64,000 bases of DNA from Monarcha castaneiventris obscurior (taxonomy: Eukaryota; Chordata; Aves; Passeriformes; Monarchidae): contig JAMPIT010000575.1 of assembly GCA_026261815.1 (NCBI GenBank), positions 41,393,501-41,457,500 on the forward strand. Direction: 5' to 3'. The notes beneath the pieces were generated by a model. The model saw nothing but the letters and a program-made list of their open reading frames with translations. It was not told where the DNA came from and searched no databases. Every line of letters starts with the position of its first letter. Position 1 is the first letter of the stretch. Positions 60,801-61,347 of this stretch are shown piece by piece. The position numbers and the translations under genes were made by a program.

Positions 60801-61347
60801 GCACGTTTAAACACCTGTTTGCAACAAAAGACTGCATGTAGACCTCTTGAAAATGTGAATCCTGTGCTTGGTTCTGTTTTGAGACATAGCTACATATTAA
60901 AATTTGAGATCTGAGACCTGGCCGGGACTTCCAAGTGCACCTGGCAGACATGGCGGTGAACCTGCTCTCTTCTGATGGAACATTTGAAGATCTAGGCACG
61001 TTAGATAGGTTTTCTGCATGTCAGTAGCTGAGTAGATCAAGTTTATTTAAACTAAACATTTGTGGCTAAACCATGAAATATCATATGCCTCTAGTAAGAT
61101 TTTTCATTTATACTAATGATTTTTAGATTTGGATTCTTTGGTGTAATGCCTTCCTACTCTTTCTGAAGGGTTCACATTTTTCAAAGAAGCATGAATCAAA
61201 ACAATGTATTTTTATTTACCCAGGACACCAACTTCCTAACTGCTCTTGAGCTGGCAGTGAGATTTGGGAAAACACTTATTATACAGGAAATGGATGGAGT
61301 GGAGCCTGTACTTTACCCATTGCTAAGAAAAGATCTTGTTGCTCAAG
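652..61347 (+). CDS. DYNC2H1: DYNC2H1, cytoplasmic dynein 2 heavy chain 1, partial (64 internal coding exons)
   Basis: This is the ATP-driven motor subunit of dynein 2, which carries intraflagellar transport trains from the ciliary tip to the base. The 64 exons, each listed separately, join in frame into 3278 codons. They match the order of the vertebrate protein as I recall it: tail, linker, AAA1 with P-loop GPAGTGKT and Walker B CFDEFN, AAA2 with [11 protein letters not shown]3 with [11 protein letters not shown]4 with the degenerate GRSGVGRRT, the coiled-coil stalk with its microtubule-binding tip, and the start of AAA5. Axonemal and dynein-1 heavy chains differ clearly in the AAA3 and AAA4 loops. 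All introns are GT-AG except the one after e14. The first coding exon, the promoter and the C-terminal quarter are outside the window. No frameshift or stop was found, so the gene looks functional. Confidence 0.97.
1339..1474 (+). CDS. DYNC2H1: DYNC2H1 exon e2 (tail)
   Basis: Enters in phase 0 after CATTACAG and leaves with one base of a split codon. It encodes [20 protein letters not shown] and onward to FSEDDVR. The split codon becomes Ala when joined to e3. Confidence 0.96.
1790..1908 (+). CDS. DYNC2H1: DYNC2H1 exon e3 (tail)
   Basis: Completes a split codon and ends in phase 0 at LFEDIAK before GTATGT. It contains [11 protein letters not shown], a segment well conserved in dynein 2 tails. 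Confidence 0.96.
2462..2606 (+). CDS. DYNC2H1: DYNC2H1 exon e4 (tail)
   Basis: Phase 0 in, phase 1 out. It reads [20 protein letters not shown] and ends in MHNLLDVI followed by a split Gly codon. The acceptor TTTTTTCCTAG is strong. Confidence 0.96.
3390..3622 (+). CDS. DYNC2H1: DYNC2H1 exon e5 (tail)
   Basis: Phase 1 in, phase 0 out. It encodes [20 protein letters not shown] and on through [18 protein letters not shown] to LGKRLDE, about residues 257-333. Confidence 0.97.
3862..3996 (+). CDS. DYNC2H1: DYNC2H1 exon e6 (tail)
   Basis: 45 codons, phase 0 to 0, from [20 protein letters not shown] to [14 protein letters not shown]. The conserved FEPFAGLNP segment anchors it. Confidence 0.97.
4090..4203 (+). 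CDS. DYNC2H1: DYNC2H1 exon e7 (tail)
   Basis: 38 codons, phase 0 to 0, from [20 protein letters not shown] to EIQDSPQQ. Intron 6 before it is only 93 bases, the shortest size class in this gene. Confidence 0.97.
4377..4488 (+). CDS. DYNC2H1: DYNC2H1 exon e8 (tail)
   Basis: Phase 0 in, phase 1 out. It encodes [20 protein letters not shown] and on to LAALQDYVK. The donor is AAG|GTATTT. Confidence 0.96.
4642..4766 (+). CDS. DYNC2H1: DYNC2H1 exon e9 (tail)
   Basis: Phase 1 in, phase 0 out. It encodes [20 protein letters not shown] and [20 protein letters not shown], with a strong donor AAG|GTAAGA. Confidence 0.96.
4767..5851 (+). other. Intron after e9
   Basis: 1085 bases of AT-rich intron with strong GTAAGA and TTTAAG borders. 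I recognise no repeat family or RNA in it. Confidence 0.6.
5852..6027 (+). CDS. DYNC2H1: DYNC2H1 exon e10 (tail)
   Basis: Phase 0 in, phase 2 out. It encodes [20 protein letters not shown] through [20 protein letters not shown]. The split codon joins e11 to give Cys. Confidence 0.96.
6028..7399 (+). other. Intron after e10
   Basis: 1372 bases of AT-rich intron. A short imperfect direct duplication of ATTAATAGCTAAT lies at about 6232-6268. No interspersed repeat was recognised; the minus-strand frame at 6783-7007 is low-complexity Phe/Leu and probably spurious. Confidence 0.55.
7400..7595 (+). CDS. DYNC2H1: DYNC2H1 exon e11 (tail)
   Basis: Phase 2 in, phase 0 out. It encodes [20 protein letters not shown] then [20 protein letters not shown], one of the best conserved tail stretches, ending in AVILKQ. 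Confidence 0.97.
8196..8291 (+). CDS. DYNC2H1: DYNC2H1 exon e12 (tail)
   Basis: 32 codons, phase 0 to 0: [20 protein letters not shown] and on to ALAFEQIIK. The acceptor TTTTTTACAG is strong. Confidence 0.97.
8753..8905 (+). CDS. DYNC2H1: DYNC2H1 exon e13 (tail)
   Basis: 51 codons, phase 0 to 0, from [20 protein letters not shown] to [13 protein letters not shown]. The open frame continues into the intron as far as 8983, so only the homology and the donor AAG|GTATAT fix the end. Confidence 0.96.
8998..9096 (+). CDS. DYNC2H1: DYNC2H1 exon e14 (tail), GC donor
   Basis: 33 codons, phase 0 to 0: [20 protein letters not shown] to [10 protein letters not shown]. The only end that keeps the frame with e15 is after CAG at 9096, followed by GCAGGG. 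The donor is therefore GC instead of GT. The nearest GT, at 9102, would put e15 out of frame and bring in a stop within a few codons. Confidence 0.9.
9551..9600 (-). mobile_element. CR1 LINE 3'-end fragment
   Basis: The sequence reads GAATCATAGAATCATTAAGG and continues with TTGGAAAAGACCTT, the reverse complement of the common avian CR1 3' terminus. It is a short, old, 5'-truncated copy. Confidence 0.8.
10430..10557 (+). mobile_element. tRNA-headed SINE with CR1 tail (TguSINE1-like)
   Basis: The left half resembles a tRNA-Ile gene. It has TTAGCTCAG, AGAGCATGGTCTAATA, a B-box-like GGTTTGATCCC at about 10474-10484, and a lost D-loop stretch. It runs directly into TTCACTTAGGAATTGAACTT and GATGATCCTTGTGAGTCCCT, which is the 3' tail of a CR1 subfamily. 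A tRNA head fused to a CR1 tail is the structure of the passerine TguSINE1 family, as I recall it. The body is decayed, so this is a retroposed copy and not a working tRNA gene. Confidence 0.75.
10987..11150 (-). mobile_element. CR1 LINE fragment
   Basis: ATCTTGAGTTAGAAGGGACC, CACAAGGACCATCAAATCC and CAGCTTGGTGCTGTGA follow the order of an inverted CR1 3' UTR. The copy is diverged. Confidence 0.8.
11260..11399 (+). CDS. DYNC2H1: DYNC2H1 exon e15 (tail)
   Basis: Phase 0 in, phase 2 out. It encodes [20 protein letters not shown] and [19 protein letters not shown]. The split codon completes Lys with e16. Confidence 0.96.
11491..11719 (+). CDS. DYNC2H1: DYNC2H1 exon e16 (tail)
   Basis: Phase 2 in, phase 0 out. 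It encodes [20 protein letters not shown] and onward to [19 protein letters not shown]. The preceding intron is only 91 bases. Confidence 0.97.
12177..12304 (+). CDS. DYNC2H1: DYNC2H1 exon e17 (tail), weak acceptor
   Basis: Phase 0 in, phase 2 out. It encodes [20 protein letters not shown] then [17 protein letters not shown]. The acceptor ATGTTGGAAAG is purine-rich; the nearest pyrimidine run, TTTCTTTCCC, ends about 27 bases upstream. No other AG lies between that run and the exon. Confidence 0.92.
12305..13563 (+). other. Intron after e17
   Basis: 1259 bases. No repeat family was recognised with confidence, although 12900-13100 is less AT-rich and may be an old repeat that I cannot name. 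Confidence 0.5.
13564..13679 (+). CDS. DYNC2H1: DYNC2H1 exon e18 (tail)
   Basis: Phase 2 in, phase 1 out. It encodes [20 protein letters not shown] and on to VVSLRKSIQ. The frame fixes the start directly after TTTTTTTGAAG. Confidence 0.95.
13680..14963 (+). other. Intron after e18
   Basis: 1284 bases, AT-rich, with short TATATA and ATAAATAAATG stretches at 14656-14704. I see no recognisable repeat family. Confidence 0.55.
14964..15091 (+). CDS. DYNC2H1: DYNC2H1 exon e19 (tail)
   Basis: Phase 1 in, phase 0 out. It encodes [20 protein letters not shown] and on to [12 protein letters not shown]. The C-terminal part of this exon differs more from other vertebrates than its neighbours do. Confidence 0.94.
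15540..16460 (-). mobile_element. Ancient CR1/L3-type LINE, antisense
   Basis: Several blocks follow the order of the inverted L3/CR1 3' region known from amniote genomes: TAGACTGAAGAGTGTTAG, then TTCATCCTTGTTGCCTTTTG, then GTGCAAGGACCTTTGTTCTT, then TTCCTTAAATGCCTTGGATG and TGTTAAAAGTTTTTTCGGAA. The copy is strongly diverged and has no intact frame. Its limits are approximate. Confidence 0.65.
16480..17200. repeat. Unidentified higher-GC segment, probable old interspersed repeat
   Basis: This part of intron 19 has clearly more G+C than its surroundings. It carries four copies of the motif AGGTGT(C/T)(T/A), at about 16547, 16560, 16919 and 17122. Overlapping frames of about 80 codons on both strands at 16524-16779 look incidental. 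I cannot assign a repeat family. Confidence 0.35.
17580..17765 (-). mobile_element. Avian endogenous-retrovirus LTR remnant, internally deleted
   Basis: On the minus strand the piece begins near TGTTTGCTGGCTTTGGCTGG and continues with GTTAATTTTTTTCTTAGTAG. It ends near GTGGTGCTTAGCTGCATACC. These are the two ends of a common bird LTR as I recall it, but here they are joined with most of the middle missing. No internal retroviral genes are present. Confidence 0.65.
18101..18250 (+). CDS. DYNC2H1: DYNC2H1 exon e20 (linker approach)
   Basis: 50 codons, phase 0 to 0: [20 protein letters not shown] and [17 protein letters not shown]. It follows the largest intron between exons in this window (15092-18100, 3009 bases). 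Confidence 0.97.
19034..19239 (+). CDS. DYNC2H1: DYNC2H1 exon e21
   Basis: Phase 0 in, phase 2 out. It encodes [39 protein letters not shown] and [15 protein letters not shown]. The donor is CTCAT|GTATGT; the split codon gives Ile with e22. Confidence 0.95.
20042..20197 (+). CDS. DYNC2H1: DYNC2H1 exon e22
   Basis: Phase 2 in and out. It encodes [20 protein letters not shown] then [20 protein letters not shown] and EDWISF. The preceding intron is 802 bases with no recognised content. Confidence 0.96.
20289..20403 (+). CDS. DYNC2H1: DYNC2H1 exon e23
   Basis: Phase 2 in, phase 0 out. It encodes [20 protein letters not shown] and [18 protein letters not shown]. Intron 22 is only 91 bases. Confidence 0.97.
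20428..20560 (+). mobile_element. CR1 LINE 3'-end fragment
   Basis: GCCAGGTTGGGTGGGGCTTT, GAGCAACCTGGTCTAGTGGA, AGGTGTCCCTGCCCACAGCA and TGTGATTCTATGAA follow the avian CR1 3' UTR in order. It starts only about 25 bases after the donor of e23. Confidence 0.93.
20918..21088 (+). CDS. DYNC2H1: DYNC2H1 exon e24 (linker)
   Basis: 57 codons, phase 0 to 0: [40 protein letters not shown] and [13 protein letters not shown]. The motif [15 protein letters not shown] resembles the HWxxL/I segment that marks the dynein linker. Confidence 0.97.
21270..21652 (+). CDS. DYNC2H1: DYNC2H1 exon e25 (linker), largest exon
   Basis: 383 bases, phase 0 in, phase 2 out. It encodes [20 protein letters not shown], then [40 protein letters not shown] and [15 protein letters not shown] is the dynein heavy-chain linker signature. 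Confidence 0.98.
22374..22506 (+). CDS. DYNC2H1: DYNC2H1 exon e26 (linker)
   Basis: Phase 2 in, phase 0 out: [20 protein letters not shown] then [17 protein letters not shown]-x-C-Q-K-x-L-x-x-F-L-E is conserved in dynein linkers. Confidence 0.97.
22593..22710 (+). CDS. DYNC2H1: DYNC2H1 exon e27 (linker)
   Basis: Phase 0 in, phase 1 out: [20 protein letters not shown] then [22 protein letters not shown]-x-x-F-P-R-F-Y-F is typical of dynein linkers. Confidence 0.98.
22868..22980 (+). CDS. DYNC2H1: DYNC2H1 exon e28 (linker)
   Basis: Phase 1 in, phase 0 out: [20 protein letters not shown] then [18 protein letters not shown]. Confidence 0.96.
23069..23188 (+). CDS. DYNC2H1: DYNC2H1 exon e29 (linker)
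   Basis: 40 codons, phase 0 to 0: [20 protein letters not shown] then [16 protein letters not shown]. Confidence 0.97.
23753..23903 (+). CDS. DYNC2H1: DYNC2H1 exon e30 (linker)
   Basis: Phase 0 in, phase 1 out: [20 protein letters not shown], then a variable Ser/Gly-rich end, [14 protein letters not shown]. The open frame extends upstream through AT-rich intron, so the acceptor CTTCCAAAG and homology set the start. Confidence 0.94.
24180..24251 (+). other. Candidate in-frame cassette exon in the intron after e30
   Basis: 72 bases flanked by CTATCTTTTAG and a GCAG|GTGATT donor. Inserted between e30 and e31 they stay in frame (phase 1 in and out) and add 24 residues, [15 protein letters not shown] and onward to PCNCA, with no stop. 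I do not know such a segment in other vertebrate proteins. The insertion would sit in the variable Ser-rich end of e30. It may be a real alternative exon or a chance pseudo-exon. Confidence 0.3.
24252..25388 (+). other. Rest of the intron after e30
   Basis: 1137 bases ending TATTTGCAG. A C/T-rich stretch is present at about 25106-25160. No recognised repeat family. Confidence 0.5.
25389..25591 (+). CDS. DYNC2H1: DYNC2H1 exon e31 (end of linker)
   Basis: Phase 1 in, phase 0 out: [40 protein letters not shown] and [11 protein letters not shown]-x-x-Q-L-R-F-Y and F/LxYxYEY are universal dynein motifs directly before AAA1. Confidence 0.98.
26050..26232 (+). CDS. DYNC2H1: DYNC2H1 exon e32, AAA1 Walker A
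   Basis: 61 codons, phase 0 to 0. The main ATPase site carries P-loop GPAGTGKT at 26146-26169, within [20 protein letters not shown]. It ends VLVFNCDE. Lys and Thr of the loop are intact, so AAA1 should bind and hydrolyse ATP. Confidence 0.99.
26531..26713 (+). CDS. DYNC2H1: DYNC2H1 exon e33, AAA1 Walker B
   Basis: 61 codons, phase 0 to 0: [20 protein letters not shown] then Walker B CFDEFN at 26594-26611, including the catalytic Glu. It ends VCEMLGKK. Confidence 0.99.
26851..27074 (+). CDS. DYNC2H1: DYNC2H1 exon e34, AAA1 sensor I and finger region
   Basis: Phase 0 in, phase 2 out. [20 protein letters not shown] carries the sensor I Asn, followed by [14 protein letters not shown] and [10 protein letters not shown]. 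All are strong dynein AAA1 signatures. Confidence 0.99.
27646..27761 (+). CDS. DYNC2H1: DYNC2H1 exon e35, AAA1 small subdomain
   Basis: Phase 2 in, phase 1 out: [20 protein letters not shown] and [14 protein letters not shown]-x-H-Y-D-[WF]-G-L-R-A is the conserved sensor II region. Confidence 0.98.
27762..28600 (+). other. Intron after e35
   Basis: 839 bases of AT-rich intron, no recognised content. Confidence 0.6.
28601..28800 (+). CDS. DYNC2H1: DYNC2H1 exon e36, AAA1-AAA2 connector
   Basis: Phase 1 in, phase 0 out: [20 protein letters not shown] then [20 protein letters not shown] and [12 protein letters not shown]. Confidence 0.97.
29443..29707 (+). CDS. DYNC2H1: DYNC2H1 exon e37, AAA2 Walker A
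   Basis: Phase 0 in, phase 1 out. P-loop GPSGGGKS lies at 29503-29526, followed by [33 protein letters not shown] and [20 protein letters not shown]. It is one of the most GC-rich exons in this window. N-P-K-A is the usual dynein AAA2 motif. As I recall, mammals have Ala where this protein has the second Gly of GGGKS. Confidence 0.99.
30037..30244 (+). CDS. DYNC2H1: DYNC2H1 exon e38, AAA2 Walker B and finger
   Basis: Phase 1 in, phase 2 out. [20 protein letters not shown] starts at 30048 with Walker B ICDGDID, then [15 protein letters not shown] and [20 protein letters not shown]. All are textbook dynein AAA2 motifs. Confidence 0.99.
30605..30734 (+). CDS. DYNC2H1: DYNC2H1 exon e39, AAA2
   Basis: Phase 2 in, phase 0 out: [20 protein letters not shown] then [19 protein letters not shown]. 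Confidence 0.97.
30868..31060 (-). mobile_element. CR1 LINE fragment
   Basis: AGAATGTCCTGAGTTGAAAG, GGACCCACAGGGGTCATTGA, CAGGACCACCCCAAGAATCA and CTCTGGCACGCTTGGTGCTG follow an inverted CR1-X-like 3' UTR. Confidence 0.9.
31061..32258 (+). other. Remainder of the intron after e39
   Basis: 1198 bases. The stretch 31560-31860 is less AT-rich and holds a 107-codon minus-strand frame without recognisable homology. It may be an old repeat. Confidence 0.4.
32259..32414 (+). CDS. DYNC2H1: DYNC2H1 exon e40, AAA2 small subdomain
   Basis: 52 codons, phase 0 to 0: [20 protein letters not shown] then [20 protein letters not shown]. Confidence 0.97.
32415..33338 (+). other. Intron after e40
   Basis: 924 bases. 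32740-32980 is richer in G+C than the rest and may be an old repeat of unknown family. A short tandem GAAGTAGA repeat lies at about 32459-32478. Confidence 0.4.
33339..33598 (+). CDS. DYNC2H1: DYNC2H1 exon e41, start of AAA3, Walker A
   Basis: Phase 0 in, phase 2 out: [20 protein letters not shown] then [20 protein letters not shown] and [13 protein letters not shown]. The P-loop begins at 33576 and its last Gly codon is split with e42. Gly replaces the usual Ser/Thr after the P-loop Lys, which I recall as normal for dynein 2. Confidence 0.98.
34239..34485 (+). CDS. DYNC2H1: DYNC2H1 exon e42, AAA3 Walker B
   Basis: Phase 2 in, phase 0 out: [40 protein letters not shown] and [20 protein letters not shown]. 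The K-D-I-N-L-P-x-x-D-x-W-G block is the AAA3 Walker B region. Confidence 0.98.
34730..35065 (+). mobile_element. CR1 LINE ORF2 fragment (reverse transcriptase part)
   Basis: The + strand can be read, across breaks, as the CR1 reverse transcriptase: [18 protein letters not shown], then [19 protein letters not shown], then HDLDSG. It is truncated at both ends and internally shortened, so it is a dead copy. Confidence 0.85.
35102..35201 (+). repeat. (ATTTT)n microsatellite, about 20 copies
   Basis: An uninterrupted ATTTT/TTTTA array of about 100 bases lies just downstream of the CR1 piece. It ends 47 bases before exon e43. The apparent Tyr/Phe/Ile/Leu-rich frame across it is a translation of the repeat. 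Confidence 0.98.
35249..35400 (+). CDS. DYNC2H1: DYNC2H1 exon e43, AAA3 sensor region
   Basis: Phase 0 in, phase 2 out: [20 protein letters not shown] then [20 protein letters not shown] and TSIVRLCAI. This matches the dynein block around sensor I and the Arg finger. Confidence 0.98.
35924..36068 (+). CDS. DYNC2H1: DYNC2H1 exon e44, AAA3
   Basis: Phase 2 in, phase 0 out: [20 protein letters not shown] then [11 protein letters not shown]. The split first codon gives Asp. Confidence 0.97.
36308..36400 (+). mobile_element. Possible MIR/CORE-SINE relic
   Basis: TCTTAACACTTCTATACTTT, CAGTTCCTGATTTATAAAAT, GTGGACAGTAGTGTTTTCCT and ACTTAATGGATG resemble the MIR core (CTTAACCTCT, CAGTTTCC, TGTAAAATGG, ATAGTA, TTCCCTACCT). 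It is an ancient and diverged match made by eye. Confidence 0.4.
36401..37289 (+). other. Rest of the intron after e44, with a small tandem duplication
   Basis: About 35 bases, TAGTGAGAAA followed closely by AATTTAGGTAGGTTT, occur twice in tandem at 36915-36982. Otherwise nothing was recognised before the acceptor TGTTTTTAG. Confidence 0.6.
37290..37392 (+). CDS. DYNC2H1: DYNC2H1 exon e45, AAA3 small subdomain
   Basis: Phase 0 in, phase 1 out: [20 protein letters not shown] then [16 protein letters not shown]-x-F-T-P-x-x-L-T-x-W-V is the dynein AAA3 C-terminal motif. Confidence 0.98.
37393..38634 (+). other. Intron after e45
   Basis: 1242 bases. No repeat family was recognised. The overlapping frames at 37602-37906 look incidental. 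Confidence 0.55.
38635..38802 (+). CDS. DYNC2H1: DYNC2H1 exon e46, AAA3-AAA4 connector
   Basis: Phase 1 in and out: [40 protein letters not shown] and [16 protein letters not shown]-x-H-E-x-x-R of other dyneins is here A-Y-E-A-R-R. Confidence 0.97.
38923..39047 (+). CDS. DYNC2H1: DYNC2H1 exon e47
   Basis: Phase 1 in, phase 0 out: [20 protein letters not shown] then [20 protein letters not shown]. The stretch between TWGA and PGQ seems two residues shorter than in mammals, by recall. Confidence 0.96.
39048..40195 (+). other. Intron after e47
   Basis: 1148 bases. The stretch 39061-39310 is less AT-rich and unidentified. The acceptor is TCTTTTTAAATAG. Confidence 0.5.
40196..40444 (+). CDS. DYNC2H1: DYNC2H1 exon e48, AAA4 Walker A (degenerate)
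   Basis: 83 codons, phase 0 to 0: [40 protein letters not shown] and [20 protein letters not shown]. The P-loop at 40319-40345 is GRSGVGRRT: Arg stands where Lys is usual. I recall this as typical of dynein 2. Confidence 0.98.
40445..41247 (+). other. Intron after e48, with a CR1 tail at 41130-41185
   Basis: 803 bases. AAAGGTTATGATCCTTGTCA then GTCCCTTCCAACTCAGGATA is the 3' terminus of a CR1 copy on the + strand. Nothing else was recognised. Confidence 0.75.
41248..41356 (+). CDS. DYNC2H1: DYNC2H1 exon e49, AAA4 Walker B
   Basis: Phase 0 in, phase 1 out: [20 protein letters not shown] then [16 protein letters not shown]. Walker B is VVLLLEDYQ, with ED at 41296-41301. Confidence 0.98.
41357..42349 (+). 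other. Intron after e49
   Basis: 993 bases, AT-rich, no recognised content. Confidence 0.6.
42350..42463 (+). CDS. DYNC2H1: DYNC2H1 exon e50, AAA4
   Basis: Phase 1 in and out: [20 protein letters not shown] then [20 protein letters not shown]-x-P-x-L-[YF]-x-x-[ED]-E is a dynein AAA4 signature. The split last codon gives Arg. Confidence 0.98.
42464..43273 (+). other. Intron after e50
   Basis: 810 bases, AT-rich, no recognised content. Confidence 0.6.
43274..43416 (+). CDS. DYNC2H1: DYNC2H1 exon e51, AAA4 sensor region
   Basis: Phase 1 in, phase 0 out: [40 protein letters not shown] and SDVSMKK. N-L-H-[VI]-V-L plus the C-Q-V-x-W-M-E block fit dynein AAA4. Confidence 0.98.
43725..44195 (+). 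mobile_element. Avian endogenous-retrovirus-type LTR, solo and truncated
   Basis: This is the longest GC-rich block in the introns. It begins TGTATTGGGTTTGTGCAGCG, runs through AGAAGCTTCCCCCATGTCAG, GAGAGAAACAGCCCTGCAGA and CACCTGCAGCCCATGAAGAG, and stops near CCGTGTGGGAAGCCCG. I recall this order from a common bird LTR family. It has a TTTAACAAG where the LTR TATA region is expected. Neither internal genes nor a second LTR is present. Frames of 179 codons (minus) and 100 codons (plus) lie across it and are not genes. Confidence 0.7.
44679..44760 (+). CDS. DYNC2H1: DYNC2H1 exon e52, charged linker
   Basis: 82 bases, phase 0 in, phase 1 out: [20 protein letters not shown] then EVKKKHS. This acidic-then-basic linker before the stalk is variable between vertebrates. 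The conserved IPEML start and the frame on both sides support the exon. Confidence 0.93.
44761..46012 (+). other. Intron after e52
   Basis: 1252 bases of AT-rich intron, no recognised content. Confidence 0.55.
46013..46167 (+). CDS. DYNC2H1: DYNC2H1 exon e53, AAA4 C-terminal part
   Basis: Phase 1 in, phase 0 out: [40 protein letters not shown] and [13 protein letters not shown]-x-x-[YF]-x-x-F-[IL]-x-x-Y leads into the stalk in all dyneins. Confidence 0.98.
46168..47841 (+). other. Intron after e53
   Basis: 1674 bases. 46560-47000 is C/T-rich on the + strand and holds overlapping frames of 100-138 codons with no recognisable homology. It may be an old repeat. Confidence 0.4.
47842..47979 (+). 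CDS. DYNC2H1: DYNC2H1 exon e54, stalk coiled coil 1
   Basis: 46 codons, phase 0 to 0: [20 protein letters not shown] then [20 protein letters not shown] and ITVSMQ. G-[VL]-x-K-L-x-E-A is the classic start of the dynein stalk helix. Confidence 0.98.
47980..50289 (+). other. Intron after e54
   Basis: 2310 bases, one of the longer introns. I searched it by eye and found no CR1, LTR or RNA. Short ATT and AC-rich runs only. Confidence 0.5.
50290..50403 (+). CDS. DYNC2H1: DYNC2H1 exon e55, stalk coiled coil 1
   Basis: 38 codons, phase 0 to 0: [20 protein letters not shown] then [17 protein letters not shown], with a clear heptad pattern and many charged residues. Confidence 0.97.
50404..51552 (+). 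other. Intron after e55
   Basis: 1149 bases of AT-rich intron, no recognised content. Confidence 0.55.
51553..51713 (+). CDS. DYNC2H1: DYNC2H1 exon e56, entry to microtubule-binding domain
   Basis: Phase 0 in, phase 2 out: [40 protein letters not shown] and [14 protein letters not shown]-x-L-x-x-A-x-x-A-[VL] and the I-R-S-x-x-x-P-P block lead into the microtubule-binding tip. Confidence 0.98.
51878..52001 (+). CDS. DYNC2H1: DYNC2H1 exon e57, microtubule-binding domain
   Basis: Phase 2 in, phase 0 out: [20 protein letters not shown] then [20 protein letters not shown] and PK. This is the small helical tip that contacts tubulin. Confidence 0.97.
52593..52714 (+). CDS. DYNC2H1: DYNC2H1 exon e58, tip to coiled coil 2
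   Basis: Phase 0 in, phase 2 out: [20 protein letters not shown] then [21 protein letters not shown]-[AC]-x-P-L-x-x-W-V is universal in dynein tips. Confidence 0.98.
52745..52985 (+). mobile_element. CR1 LINE 3'-end fragment
   Basis: GCACTGAAACAAGCTGCCAG, AGAGGTTGTGGAGTCTCCTT, ATGCCTGGACATGATCCTGC and CAACCGTTCTGTGATCCTGT follow the CR1 3' UTR. It begins about 30 bases after the donor of e58. Confidence 0.9.
53528..53614 (+). CDS. DYNC2H1: DYNC2H1 exon e59, stalk coiled coil 2
   Basis: 87 bases, phase 2 in and out: [20 protein letters not shown] then QKVLELKD, with heptads. Both split codons complete correctly (Ala and Lys). Confidence 0.96.
53615..54979 (+). other. Intron after e59, with an AT-rich inverted/direct repeat
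   Basis: 1365 bases. TATATTACTTTA at 54339-54350 recurs inverted at 54373-54384, and AAATATATTACTTTA at 54336-54350 recurs directly at 54386-54400. A short TTTAG repeat lies at about 54152-54178. Otherwise nothing was recognised. Confidence 0.7.
54980..55106 (+). CDS. DYNC2H1: DYNC2H1 exon e60, stalk coiled coil 2
   Basis: Phase 2 in, phase 0 out: [20 protein letters not shown] then [20 protein letters not shown] and SQ. L-x-x-E-x-x-R-W ends the dynein stalk. Confidence 0.98.
55107..56791 (+). other. Intron after e60
   Basis: 1685 bases, no recognised repeat family. The T-rich tract TTTTTTTTTTTTGAAG forms the acceptor of e61. Confidence 0.55.
56792..56933 (+). CDS. DYNC2H1: DYNC2H1 exon e61, end of stalk and start of AAA5
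   Basis: Phase 0 in, phase 1 out: [20 protein letters not shown] then [24 protein letters not shown]-[TS]-Y-[LC] is the dynein AAA5 opening. Confidence 0.97.
57473..57582 (+). CDS. DYNC2H1: DYNC2H1 exon e62, AAA5
   Basis: Phase 1 in, phase 0 out: [20 protein letters not shown] then [17 protein letters not shown]-x-x-x-G-L-P-x-D-x-x-S-x-E-N is a universal AAA5 motif. Confidence 0.98.
57955..58080 (+). repeat. TA-rich low-complexity tract
   Basis: TATATATATATATA at about 57960-57974 and further TATAT runs to about 58060. This is simple-sequence DNA inside the intron after e62. Confidence 0.85.
58690..59152 (+). mobile_element. CR1 LINE, reverse transcriptase stub joined to 3' UTR
   Basis: CAGCAAGGCTGCTGACACAA through GTGGCTGATACACC (58691-58734) matches CR1 ORF2. 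The sequence then jumps to GATGATCTGAGGGCTGGAGC and runs through GTTGCCCAGAGAAGCTGTGG to CCATTCTATGACTGA, the CR1 3' end. Some hundreds of bases of ORF2 are missing at the jump near 58737. Confidence 0.9.
59153..59565 (+). mobile_element. CR1 LINE ORF2 segment, placed after its own 3' end
   Basis: It starts at CTGATACACAAGAGGGT and reads, with breaks, as the end of CR1 ORF2: [20 protein letters not shown], then [16 protein letters not shown]. It ends near AGATGTGGATGTACTGGGCA. This is the part missing from the neighbouring copy, in the same orientation but downstream of it. Confidence 0.85.
60014..60112 (+). CDS. DYNC2H1: DYNC2H1 exon e63, AAA5
   Basis: 33 codons, phase 0 to 0: [20 protein letters not shown] then [14 protein letters not shown]-x-x-I-D-P-x-x-x-A-x-x-W-[LI]-K is conserved in AAA5. 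Confidence 0.98.
60560..61000 (-). repeat. Unidentified higher-GC segment with a 146-codon minus-strand frame
   Basis: This part of the intron after e63 is less AT-rich than its surroundings. The minus strand is open for 146 codons, from [20 protein letters not shown] to DACLFVCN. A second minus frame over about 60600-60720 also looks protein-like ([20 protein letters not shown]). I recognise neither. It may be a decayed repeat or processed pseudogene. Confidence 0.3.
61224..61347 (+). CDS. DYNC2H1: DYNC2H1 exon e64, AAA5 (last exon in window)
   Basis: Phase 0 in, phase 1 out: [20 protein letters not shown] then [22 protein letters not shown]-x-A-[VI]-R-F-G-K is a universal AAA5 motif. The split codon should complete Gly in the next exon, which lies beyond 64000. 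Confidence 0.98.
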
